IMG/VR virus record: IMGVR_UViG_3300028837_003261
Span: 1-21,201 of that record
From: a virus
DNA length: 21,201 bases
Direction: 5' to 3' (one strand)
Position 1 is the first letter of the stretch, and every line of letters begins with the position of its first letter. Position numbers and translations under genes: made by a program. The notes beneath the pieces are model-generated. The model was not told where the DNA came from and ran no database searches. It saw only the letters and a program-made list of their open reading frames with translations. This document shows, in pieces, positions 12,301 through 19,528 of this stretch.

Positions 12301-13158
12301 ATGGCAGCCGGAGACACCATTTACGCCGCTCGATACGTCAAGCATCCGACAGTCGCCATCGCCGGCGCGGTCGCCGTCGATCTGACCCCCGGCGCCGTCT
12401 CGGGGGTCAACCAGGGGGCAGCCGGGGCGACGGGCCGGGCGGAGTCCCTGGTGACGTACCGCACGCTCGACGCGCTGGTCCGCTGCATCGACACGGCGTA
12501 TTGCCTGCGCACCGTCGATCACGGCGGCGCGCTCGCCGGCTGCGTCCACGCCCGGATCATTCCGGGCACGCGGTTCAGCGTCAATCAGGGCCCCGCCGGG
12601 GCCCTGGGCCCGGCCGAGGCGTTGGTGACCTACTACGAGCTGGCGGTCGAGCTATACGGCATCCAGTACGCCGAACTCCTGGCCCTGATCGGGACGGCCA
12701 AGGGCACGTTGACACTGGGCGTGGAGGGCGCCGCCGGGGCCGACGTGACCATCGCGCTGACGAACGTCTATTTCACCGAGCCGATCCCCCCGATCAGCGT
12801 GCCGGCGGTGGAGGGCGGCGGGCCGCTGGCGGTCAGCGGAGTCCGCGGGTACGTGCAGTTCGGGGCGGCCGAGGTTTTCGCCGACGTGATCACCGCCGCC
12901 GGCCAGGCCGACTGGCTGGCCGCCCTGGCCAAGATCGGCGCGGCGGCGGCGAACCTGGTGATCGGCACCGAGGGGGCGGCGGGGACGAACGAAAAGCTCA
13001 CGTTGAAGAACTGTATTTTCGTGGAGCCCCCGGCCCCGCTGGAGATCCCCGCGGTGGAGGCCGGCGGCCCGTTGCGGCCGTTCGCCATCCGCGGGATCTG
13101 CGAGTGGGGCGCCGCGGACACGTTCGCGACGATGATCGCGCCGGCCGCGGATATGTGA
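12301..13158 (+). CDS. Major tail protein candidate with internal duplications
   Basis: 285 aa, AGGAG eight bases before the ATG. Two pairs of repeats can be seen: residues 35-52 (GVNQGAAGATGRAESLVT) match 93-110 (SVNQGPAGALGPAEALVT), and about 139-197 matches 220-279 (LGVEGAAGADVTIALTNVYF... versus IGTEGAAGTNEKLTLKNCIF..., both going on through PAVE-x-GGPL). The protein is Gly/Ala/Val-rich and strand-like. Its position before the tape measure gene makes it the likely tail-tube subunit. The duplicated blocks suggest two Ig-like or tube domains. No named family could be confirmed. Confidence 0.6.
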   Translation: MAAGDTIYAARYVKHPTVAIAGAVAVDLTPGAVSGVNQGAAGATGRAESLVTYRTLDALVRCIDTAYCLRTVDHGGALAGCVHARIIPGTRFSVNQGPAGALGPAEALVTYYELAVELYGIQYAELLALIGTAKGTLTLGVEGAAGADVTIALTNVYFTEPIPPISVPAVEGGGPLAVSGVRGYVQFGAAEVFADVITAAGQADWLAALAKIGAAAANLVIGTEGAAGTNEKLTLKNCIFVEPPAPLEIPAVEAGGPLRPFAIRGICEWGAADTFATMIAPAADM

Positions 13159-13166
13159 CGAGTTGC

Positions 13167-13218
13167 GTTTAACCGCGACCCGTAGGGGAGCTCGCTTCCC
13201 GTCGGGTCGCGGCAAAAC
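13167..13218 (+). repeat. Family B full hairpin (B6)
   Basis: GTTTAACCGCGACCC pairs with GGGTCGCGGCAAAAC around GGGGAGCTCGCTTCCC. This copy has AAAAC in place of TAAAC, so the mismatch spans two positions. Confidence 0.85.
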
Positions 13219-13233
13219 GAGACGAGACGGAAA

Positions 13234-14787
13234 ATGCCGGACGACGAACTGAAAATCCGAGTCACCGGCCCCGGCGCGAGGCGCACGGAGGGCGATCTGC
13301 GCAAGGTCGCCGAGGGCGAGAAGGCCGTCGGCCGCGCCGGCAAGCAGGCCGGCAAGGACGTCAAGGACGGCGCGGACAAGGGCAAGGAGGGCCTAGAGGA
13401 CCTCGGCTCGGCGGCCGGGGTCAACGTCCGCGCCTTTATGAACTGGAAGATCGGCGCCGGCCTGGCCATCGCCGCGGTGATCGGGATGATCAAGCGGGCC
13501 GAGGAGCGGCTACGTGAGTTTTCCGAGCGCATGGCCCAGACGTACCGGCAGTACGTGGACCTCACCCGCCAAGCCCAGACGGTCAACCTGGCCGGGATCC
13601 GCGGAGAGACGCCCACGGCGACCGTCGCTTGGATGCGGCGGAAGGCGGCCCAGTACGGCATCGCCCCCGAGGCCGCCCGCGGCGCGGCCTTTGAGATTGA
13701 AAGCGCCTTACCGAAGGCCCTGTGGCAGCCCACGGAGGAGGCGGGCTTCCAGGCTATGGCTGTCAAGGGCGCGACCGGGGCGACGATGGCCGGTCTGGCC
13801 ATCGCCGGCTACGGGGCCGGGGTGGCGCGGACGCCGCAGGCGATGCGGGCGTTCTTCGCCCGCGCCAGTCAGGCGGCCGACACCAGCCGGGTCAGCATCG
13901 AGCAGCTCGGTCAGCTCGCCAGCCGCTACCTGCCGGCGGCCGTCAAGGCCGGCATCGACCCGGATTACTTTCTCGCCCAGGTCGGGGCCATGAGCATGCG
14001 CGAGCCCCGCCCGGACAGGCTCGGCACGGCCATCGAGCAGATGATCCGCGCCGCTGGCCAGACCAGCCCGCCGCTGGAGGCATTTGCCGCCGAGAGCGGC
14101 CGGACCGCGGCGCAGCTTTCGGCGGCCGAGACCATGGAGTTTCAGGGCCGCTACCTGGCCGGGGCGATGAAGGGCGGCGGGCCTCAGGCCGCCGCCGCCG
14201 CCGCCGAGGCGCTCGGCATAGCCCCCGAGATTGGCAGCGTGTACGCCCGCCTGTTCGGGCCCGGCGAGCAGGAACGGATGCGGGCCACGATGCCCGCCAT
14301 CGGCGCCGCCACCTGGGCCGGTGGGATTGACAAGGCGTTCCGCGGCCTGGCGACCACGCCGGAGTTCGGCGAGTTCACCGCCCGCACCGCCGCCGAAACG
14401 GCCGGCTTCGAGGCGGCCCGCACTCAGTCTGGCTTGGCGATCGCCTACCAGGTCGCCGCCGCCAGGTACCAGCGGCGCTACCGCGGCGGCCTGGACCTGC
14501 CGGTAGGCATAAGCCCGAAGCAGATGACTGAGAGATTGACGACCGTGGTGATCGCCGAAGCCCTTGACGCGATGATTGCGGCGGGCGGCATGCCCGAGGA
14601 CGTAGCCCGCCAAGCCGAATTAATCGAATTCCGGCTCGGCGATCGCGGAGGAGAATTGATCGCTCCGACCCGCCGGAGGTACACGGCGGCGGCCCAGTTC
14701 ATCATCAACCACGGCGGAACGCAGTACATCACCGCCGACAAGCGCGACCCGGCGGGCAAGCCGCGAACGCCCGCGGGGAGGCACTAA
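13234..14787 (+). CDS. Tape measure protein candidate (short)
   Basis: 517 aa. The N-terminus has a charged helical segment rich in Lys/Glu/Gly, a hydrophobic stretch KIGAGLAIAAVIGMI (72-86), and long Ala-rich helices after it (for example GATMAGLAIAGYGAGVARTP; AAAAAAEALGIAP). Such composition and the place after the major tail gene suit a tape measure protein, which sets tail length and is ejected with DNA. At about 1.5 Å per residue a chain this long would give a tail near 78 nm, an estimate from the known rule. No lytic domain is visible. The C-terminus (QYITADKRDPAGKPRTPAGRH) is basic and probably unstructured. Confidence 0.65.
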   Translation: MPDDELKIRVTGPGARRTEGDLRKVAEGEKAVGRAGKQAGKDVKDGADKGKEGLEDLGSAAGVNVRAFMNWKIGAGLAIAAVIGMIKRAEERLREFSERMAQTYRQYVDLTRQAQTVNLAGIRGETPTATVAWMRRKAAQYGIAPEAARGAAFEIESALPKALWQPTEEAGFQAMAVKGATGATMAGLAIAGYGAGVARTPQAMRAFFARASQAADTSRVSIEQLGQLASRYLPAAVKAGIDPDYFLAQVGAMSMREPRPDRLGTAIEQMIRAAGQTSPPLEAFAAESGRTAAQLSAAETMEFQGRYLAGAMKGGGPQAAAAAAEALGIAPEIGSVYARLFGPGEQERMRATMPAIGAATWAGGIDKAFRGLATTPEFGEFTARTAAETAGFEAARTQSGLAIAYQVAAARYQRRYRGGLDLPVGISPKQMTERLTTVVIAEALDAMIAAGGMPEDVARQAELIEFRLGDRGGELIAPTRRRYTAAAQFIINHGGTQYITADKRDPAGKPRTPAGRH

Positions 14788-14791
14788 AGAT

Positions 14792-14834
14792 GCCACAGAG
14801 ACACAGAGTTCACAGAGAACGGCTTCCTCTTTTT
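14792..14834 (+). repeat. Family A single arm (A6), right-arm type inverted
   Basis: GCCACAGAGACACAGAGTTC and then ACAGAGAACGGCTTCCTCTTTTT carry the TTC spacer that in full elements belongs to the right arm read in reverse. It is therefore one arm of an inverted copy whose other arm, with the leader of the next gene, is missing. Confidence 0.75.
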
Positions 14835-14926
14835 GCGGGCGGATCGCCGGGGCCGCCCAGTCCCGCGGGCCCGCACTGCTGTGCGCGACGGGTGCCACCC
14901 GGGCACTGGCCGACGCGGCACTGTCG

Positions 14927-15127
14927 GTGCTGGAGGCCCCCATCGAGGCGCTGGTCGAATCCGGCCAGGCGGTCGCCTGGGAAGACGACGCCGGCCGCAG
15001 CGGGTCGCGGCTGGTCCTGACGGCCTACCGGCCCGTCGGGCCGCGGACGTATGGGATGCAGGGAGCGACGCACCATGTATGGCAGCGGTACGTGATCGAG
15101 TTCACGGAATTGGACGGTGGATGGTGA
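14927..15127 (+). CDS. Small tail gene with unclear start
   Basis: 66 aa from GTG 14927 (MLEAPIEALVESGQAVAWED, then DAGRSGSRLVLTAYRPVGPR, ending FTELDGGW). The same frame is open to the left and reads protein-like (ALLCATGATRALADAALSV) up to a family A arm, but has no ATG, GTG or TTG with a ribosome binding site. The original start has probably been lost when the A6 element or a deletion removed the leader, or translation begins at a weak codon. Location between tape measure and baseplate genes implies a tail assembly or minor tail role. Family unknown. Confidence 0.5.
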   Translation: MLEAPIEALVESGQAVAWEDDAGRSGSRLVLTAYRPVGPRTYGMQGATHHVWQRYVIEFTELDGGW

Positions 15128-15131
15128 CTCT

Positions 15132-15181
15132 GTTTAACCGCGACCCATAGGGGAGCGCTTCCCGATGGGGCGCGGCTAAAC
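15132..15181 (+). repeat. Family B full hairpin (B7)
   Basis: GTTTAACCGCGACCC pairs with GGGGCGCGGCTAAAC around GGGGAGCGCTTCCC with a conserved A-C mismatch. It sits between the stop at 15127 and the tail gene starting at 15190. Confidence 0.88.
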
Positions 15182-15189
15182 GTGGACAA

Positions 15190-17187
15190 ATGACTGACCT
15201 GATACGACATCGCGTCCTGCACGCCCGCCGGCGGGCACAAGGCGCCGGCGGCTGGGGCTGGGACGATTGGATCGACTCCGACGTCCTGCTGCCGGTGGAG
15301 GTCCGCGACTGGGTCGCGCCCGGCCACGCCGAGGCGAAATTCCGGTTCAACTGCGGCGCCGACAGCATCCAGCTCGCCACCGGACAGACCGGCGACCACG
15401 TGTGGAACTGGCGGCGGTGGGCGGGGACGGACGATCTCGTCGCCGTCGTCACAGACCATCCCGAGCCGGCCGACCGGCAGGTCCTGTTCGCGGGATTCCT
15501 GGCCGACGCCGACTGGCAGTTCGACCGCGACGAGGACCTGACGCTGACGGCCGCGGGGATGACGTTCCGCCTCCGCGACCAGTTCTACCTGGTGTACGGC
15601 CGCTACATGGTTTCGACCGGCGGCGCGGTCGGGCTGTACTCGGGCCTGCCGTGCTCGTTTAACGCCGGCGGGCGGCCCAACCGCCACGCAACCCGCTACG
15701 CGGTCGCCGGCGGCCCGGCCCGCGGCATGGCCATCTTCACCGACGATGACGCGCCCGGCGCCGAGTGGTGGACGGTCACCGACGCGCTCGAGTACCTGAT
15801 GTGGGGCCTCAATGCCGGCCAGGCATGGCTGGCCAACCACGCCTTCAATCCCGGCATCCCGGCGCTGAAGGACGATTACGGCGATTATGACGCCAGCATC
15901 GACCCGGTGGTCCAGCTCGACATCGAGGGCCTGGACCTGTGGACGGCCCTTTCCGCCGTCGCCGACCACGGCCGCTACGACGTCTGCTGCCGCCACACCA
16001 GCCTGGCCGACGAGGCGATCTCCTCGCGGATAGTCTGTCAGCGCCGGGGCACGGGCACCGTGCGCATCGTCGATCACCAGCCCCCCGCCATCGGCGGCGG
16101 CCACGCTGTCATCGATGCCGATCAAACCAACCTGTTCGCCGCCCGCATCGCCGAGGCGACGGCGTCCTGCGTGACCGCCCCCGTCGTCGCCGGCGGCCGC
16201 TACCTGTTCGAGATCGGAATCGAACTCGGCAAGGCATGGAACGCCGCCGACCTGGCACTGCCGTCCGGGCCGATCGTTATACCCGGCCTGGAGAACCGCA
16301 ACGCCACCGCCCCCTACGTTCAGCGGTATGTCGTGGGCGGATCGAGCTTCGCGTCCTACGCCATGGTCGGACGCCTCTGGGACGCCAACACGGACGGCCT
16401 TTTCTCAGGCGCCCCTTACGGATTGTCCATACCGGACGTCGCGGCATTGGCCGATCAGACGGCCGGGTCCTGGCCGGCCATGACGTACACGCCCCGCCGC
16501 TGCCTGACCCAGATCACCGTCGGCTCGCGATCGGCGGGGATCGAGAGCCTGCTGGAGTTCACGATCGACAACGGCGCGAACTGGTATCCGCTGAAAGGCT
16601 ACAAAATCCTGCCCGGCCGGCTGGGCGTGTACCTCACCGTGGCCAACCTGGCGGGGATCGTCCCCGACGGCGGCGACGAGATCGCCAGCAATCTGTTCCG
16701 GCGTCTATTGGATGCGCCCGCGAGCGTCCGGATGCGGCTGACGTGCAGCATCGAGGCGCCCGATCGCGTCGTCAGCGCCCCCGGCCGGCGGGGCACGGCG
16801 GGGACGTGCTTCGCGCAGTCCGCCTGGATAGATCGCGGCGCCGCCCGGCCCACGCGAGTGCGGGCGGCGTCCAGCAGCTACGCCAGCAGCGGCCTTTCCG
16901 CCGACACCGCCGACGGGTCGGCCGACCTGGAAACCGTCGCGGCGGCCATACAGGACCTCAACGAGGACAGATTCATCGAGGCCTCGCTGCCGATCGAGTG
17001 GGTCGATCCGGCCATCCAGATCGGCGATTTAATCGGCCGTATAGGGGGCATCGAAGTGGATTTGAAAAGCAATTGCGGGCCCGCGGACAGATACCCCCGG
17101 GTGATCGGCAGGGCGTTCCTGCTGACGGCCAACACGTATCAGACGGTGCTGACGTTGGACACAGAACGCCAGGCGGGCGCCCTGTGA
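15190..17187 (+). CDS. Large tail/baseplate protein
   Basis: 665 aa, a strand-rich protein. The N-terminal ~140 residues (LLPVEVRDWVAPGHAEAKFRF, FAGFLADADWQFDRDEDLTLT) look like a distal tail or baseplate hub domain of the type that begins with a split-barrel fold. A middle region (VTDALEYLMWGLNAGQAWLA; LDIEGLDLWTALSAVADHGRYD) resembles the hub's phage-late-D-like domain. The C-terminal half has a Trp/Tyr-rich receptor-like portion and ends in a strand-turn domain (PIEWVDPAIQIGDLIGRIGG). Its size, position after the tape measure and composition fit the tail tip hub; the exact family is not certain. The ribosome binding site is weak (GTGGA). Confidence 0.6.
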   Translation: MTDLIRHRVLHARRRAQGAGGWGWDDWIDSDVLLPVEVRDWVAPGHAEAKFRFNCGADSIQLATGQTGDHVWNWRRWAGTDDLVAVVTDHPEPADRQVLFAGFLADADWQFDRDEDLTLTAAGMTFRLRDQFYLVYGRYMVSTGGAVGLYSGLPCSFNAGGRPNRHATRYAVAGGPARGMAIFTDDDAPGAEWWTVTDALEYLMWGLNAGQAWLANHAFNPGIPALKDDYGDYDASIDPVVQLDIEGLDLWTALSAVADHGRYDVCCRHTSLADEAISSRIVCQRRGTGTVRIVDHQPPAIGGGHAVIDADQTNLFAARIAEATASCVTAPVVAGGRYLFEIGIELGKAWNAADLALPSGPIVIPGLENRNATAPYVQRYVVGGSSFASYAMVGRLWDANTDGLFSGAPYGLSIPDVAALADQTAGSWPAMTYTPRRCLTQITVGSRSAGIESLLEFTIDNGANWYPLKGYKILPGRLGVYLTVANLAGIVPDGGDEIASNLFRRLLDAPASVRMRLTCSIEAPDRVVSAPGRRGTAGTCFAQSAWIDRGAARPTRVRAASSSYASSGLSADTADGSADLETVAAAIQDLNEDRFIEASLPIEWVDPAIQIGDLIGRIGGIEVDLKSNCGPADRYPRVIGRAFLLTANTYQTVLTLDTERQAGAL

Positions 17188-17190
17188 AGA

Positions 17191-17231
17191 TTACACAGAG
17201 ATCACAAAGAGCGCAGAGACCGCAGAGGAGA
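17191..17231 (+). repeat. Family E left arm upstream of the 17237 gene
   Basis: TTACACAGAGATCACAAAGA followed by GCGCAGAGACCGCAGAGG is a run of ~9-nt CAGAG units on the plus strand. Its inverted counterpart is at 17556-17594, beyond the gene in between. Confidence 0.6.
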
Positions 17232-17236
17232 GAACC

Positions 17237-17566
17237 ATGAAAGTGCAAATCATAGTGGATATTGAGAAGATGCCGGAGAATGACAGCGGTTACTCCATCG
17301 TTGGCCCGCTGCTTCGACTGAAGGTTCCAGGGGTCAGTGCGGTTTTTGAGTTGCGCCGGCCTGGTGGTTACCCCGGGTACGACATGGCTCCGGCCTTGCG
17401 AGACGGCAAGGCCATAGCCCAATCGATCGCCCGCGAATTGCTGGCCATTGGCGTGCGAGCGGAGATCCGCTTCAAGCATATCGCCGATCTTGAGGCCAAG
17501 CGCGAGGAGCTGAAGCGCGAACTAGCAGACCTGGAGGCGCAAATCAACTGTACATCTTCTCTGTGA
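17237..17566 (+). CDS. Unknown 109-aa protein enclosed by inverted CAGAG arms
   Basis: Begins ATG 17237 after GGAGAG. The product (MKVQIIVDIEKMPENDSGYS, middle FELRRPGGYPGYDMAPALRD) ends with a strong coiled-coil helix (HIADLEAKREELKRELADLE). The gene is noticeably less GC-rich than its neighbours and lies exactly between a left arm (17191) and a right arm (17556) of CAGAG units, with its stop codon within the right arm. This suggests the gene was carried in with the repeat arms or the arms mark an insertion point. It has no recognised domain. It could be a phage accessory (moron) gene rather than tail structure. Confidence 0.65.
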   Translation: MKVQIIVDIEKMPENDSGYSIVGPLLRLKVPGVSAVFELRRPGGYPGYDMAPALRDGKAIAQSIARELLAIGVRAEIRFKHIADLEAKREELKRELADLEAQINCTSSL

Positions 17567-17594
17567 TCTCTGCGTCCTCCGCGATCTCTGCGGT
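17556..17594 (+). repeat. Family E right arm downstream of the 17237 gene
   Basis: TCTTCTCTGTGATCTCTGCG followed by TCCTCCGCGATCTCTGCGG is the reverse-complement style of the left arm at 17191 (CTCTG units on this strand). The gene's stop TGA is in it. Confidence 0.65.
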
Positions 17595-17613
17595 GAATGA
17601 TCGGAAATCGTAA

Positions 17614-18120
17614 ATGGGCATCATCGCACAGGCACAAGCCGAGCTGACCTGGATGCAGGCCCAGTCCGTGGGCGTCCGCGGGCACTACGACGTGTTCGTC
17701 AACGACGGCGCCGGCGGGGCGGTGAATTACTCCGCCGCGATCAACCCCGCCCCCATCGCCGCCTGGCCGGACGGCGAGGGTAAGCAGGGGTTCGGGCGCG
17801 GGACATTCGGCGGCGGGCGATTCGGCCACGGCGACGTCGGCCTGGGGTTCGGGCGGGGCTGTTTCGGCCTGGGCCGCTTCGGCTTCGGCGCCCGGCGGAT
17901 CCATCACGTCACCCGGCCGCTGGCGGACGGGACCTGGGTATTCGCGGTGCTGGCATTCGACGCGGCGGGCAACCCCGCCGCGCCCGCCGCCGGCACGGAG
18001 GTGACGGTGGCGCTTGCCGGCGAGCCCGACCCGCCGGACGATCCGGCGGCCACCGGCTACGACGCCGGCACGGACACACTGACATTGGAATGGACGCTGA
18101 GTCCAGACGACGAGGGCTGA
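17614..18120 (+). CDS. Gly/Phe-rich tail-region protein
   Basis: 168 aa. The N-terminal ~55 residues (MGIIAQAQAELTWMQAQSVG, VNYSAAINPAPIAAWPDGE) lead to a striking Gly/Phe repeat at about 59-92 with FGxG units (GFGRGTFGGGRFGHGDVGL, GFGRGCFGLGRFGFG). A strand-rich C-terminus (DGTWVFAVLAFDAAGNPAAP... LAGEPDPPDDP) resembles a fibronectin-type repeat. Gly-rich tails like this occur in distal tail or fibre proteins as flexible or collagen-like links. The stop is 3 bases from the next ATG, suggesting coupling. No firm family. Confidence 0.55.
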   Translation: MGIIAQAQAELTWMQAQSVGVRGHYDVFVNDGAGGAVNYSAAINPAPIAAWPDGEGKQGFGRGTFGGGRFGHGDVGLGFGRGCFGLGRFGFGARRIHHVTRPLADGTWVFAVLAFDAAGNPAAPAAGTEVTVALAGEPDPPDDPAATGYDAGTDTLTLEWTLSPDDEG

Positions 18121-18123
18121 CAG

Positions 18124-19182
18124 ATGGCCGATACATTTCCCAGCGACGCGACGTTGGTGGCGATGCTGAACACGACCCGCTCGCCGGGGATTGTCATCCC
18201 CGACGACGATGACGACCCGCACACCGCGGACATCATCAAGATCTTCTGGCGGCTGGCCAAGGCCATCGAGCCCCTGTGCGGCTGTGAGATCTACGCCGAT
18301 TCGACCGACGGGGCCTGCGAGTTCAGCGTCCGGGCCGGGGTGTACCTCGACGACGGCACGCCCACCGCCTACGCCGGCAGCGTCAACAACTCCCTGACCA
18401 ACAACCAGACGAACTACATCTACCTGACGGCGGCGGGCGTGCTGACGGTCAATATCACCGGCTGGCCGACAACGCCCCACGTGCGGCTGGGGACGATCGT
18501 GACCGCCGCCGGGGTGTACGATTTCGACGACGTGGTCCAGCACCGCACCGTCCTGCCGCCGGCGGTGACCATGGCCCACCGGCCGGCCAAGTACGCCGTC
18601 GGGGCCGTCTATTTCTCCGGCCGGCCGGCCGACGACGAGCTGCTGACGATCGGCGGCCGCAAGTACGAAATGGACGATGACGGCGACTTCCCCGCGGCCG
18701 GCGGCGACGTGCAGTGCGACCTCCAGGGCAACGCCAACGTCGATGAGGACATCACCGACATCGCCGCCGCCATCAACGGCGACGGCTCGGCGACCGTCAC
18801 CGCCGTGGCCGACACCGCCAACGACGTCCTGTGGATCTACGCCGCCACCGCCGGGGCGGCCGGAAACGCCATTACGCTGGTCGAGGCCCTGACCAACGCC
18901 ACCGTCAGCGGGGCCACGCTGGCCGACGGGGCCGACGCGGCCCTGGCCCAGATCTACGACGTCGCCCACGTGATCTCGGCAGCCGAGGCGGCCGCGGGTT
19001 TTTTGAGATTCGACACCGGCCTCACCAGCATCCAGAGCTGCCAGGTGACGTTTTTGGACGCCGGCACGGAGGCCGCCAGCGGGGTGGACGTGACCATAAC
19101 CGCCGGGGTGATAGAGATCGCCGAAAACGCCGTCGCCTGGGTGGCCGCCGACGAGCTGCACATTCTGGCGGTGGGAACATGA
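18124..19182 (+). CDS. Tail fibre or baseplate appendage candidate
   Basis: 352 aa (MADTFPSDATLVAMLNTTRS). The N-terminal ~60 residues are helical and acidic (DDDDDPHTADIIKIFWRLAK). The rest is strand-rich with Gly/Ala/Thr/Val repeats (LTAAGVLTVNITGWPTTPHV; YAATAGAAGNAITLVEALTN; VTITAGVIEIAENAVAWVA), a composition seen in fibre-like tail proteins. It starts 3 bases after the previous stop and is followed by a family A hairpin. No domain can be named with confidence. Confidence 0.55.
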   Translation: MADTFPSDATLVAMLNTTRSPGIVIPDDDDDPHTADIIKIFWRLAKAIEPLCGCEIYADSTDGACEFSVRAGVYLDDGTPTAYAGSVNNSLTNNQTNYIYLTAAGVLTVNITGWPTTPHVRLGTIVTAAGVYDFDDVVQHRTVLPPAVTMAHRPAKYAVGAVYFSGRPADDELLTIGGRKYEMDDDGDFPAAGGDVQCDLQGNANVDEDITDIAAAINGDGSATVTAVADTANDVLWIYAATAGAAGNAITLVEALTNATVSGATLADGADAALAQIYDVAHVISAAEAAAGFLRFDTGLTSIQSCQVTFLDAGTEAASGVDVTITAGVIEIAENAVAWVAADELHILAVGT

Positions 19183-19292
19183 CAACGGCCACAGAGACAC
19201 AGAGATCACAGAGAAAGCAAATGCTGTTTCTTCTTAAAAACACGATGCCGTTCTCTGTGGACTCTGAGCCTCTGTGGCATCTGGAGAACTGA
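19179..19292 (+). CDS. Repeat-derived ORF across the family A hairpin
   Basis: An ATG overlapping the previous stop (ATGA) starts a 37-residue frame that reads both arms and loop of the A7 hairpin (MTTATETQRSQRKQMLFLLK and on). It ends two bases before the next gene's ATG. It is probably not a functional protein. It could keep ribosomes moving across the hairpin to the next start. Confidence 0.2.
   Translation: MTTATETQRSQRKQMLFLLKNTMPFSVDSEPLWHLEN
19188..19278 (+). repeat. Family A full hairpin (A7)
   Basis: GCCACAGAGACACAGAG on the left and CTCTGAGCCTCTGTGGC on the right close the stem, with an enlarged loop. A GGAGA ribosome binding site starts just after it. Confidence 0.85.
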
Positions 19293-19293
19293 C

Positions 19294-19523
19294 ATGGTTG
19301 AGCCTGCGCACGACGAAAAAGGGACGTACACGTTCCCCGGCACCACCCGCCTGGCCGGGCCGCACAAGGTGCGGGGGTGTACTGGGCGGCCGGCAGCGCA
19401 TCGGCCGCCAGCCCCTGGCTGCCCACCGGCGGCGTGGAGCTCCACGTGACCGCCGACGACGCCGCCGCACTCAAATTCTACAGCGCGACCAACATCGAGA
19501 TGGTCGTGGTCCAGGAGGGCTGA
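19294..19523 (+). CDS. Small tail-region gene, frameshifted at a G-run
   Basis: A GGAGA site seven bases upstream supports ATG 19294 (MVEPAHDEKGTYTFPGTTRL, then AGPHKVRG). At five Gs (19373-19377) the frame must slip back by one to continue as GVYWAAGSASAASPWLPTGG and VELHVTADDAAALKFYSATN, ending IEMVVVQEG with a stop at 19521-19523. Unshifted, it runs into unlikely sequence. The likely causes are a lost G (six would restore the frame), a sequencing error in the run, or real -1 frameshifting, as GGG can re-pair on GGG. The joined product would be about 76 residues, strand-rich, of unknown function. Confidence 0.6.
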
Positions 19524-19528
19524 GAGCC

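Noticed and set aside
14553-14575. CCCTTGACGCG in the tape measure gene as a third family D copy
   Set aside because: Only the short left outer arm matches; there is no matching right arm or inner hairpins nearby.
17368-19209. A 613-codon minus-strand open frame across three tail genes
   Set aside because: It runs across several plus-strand genes with good ribosome binding sites, and starts in the family A hairpin; its composition is typical of an antisense shadow.
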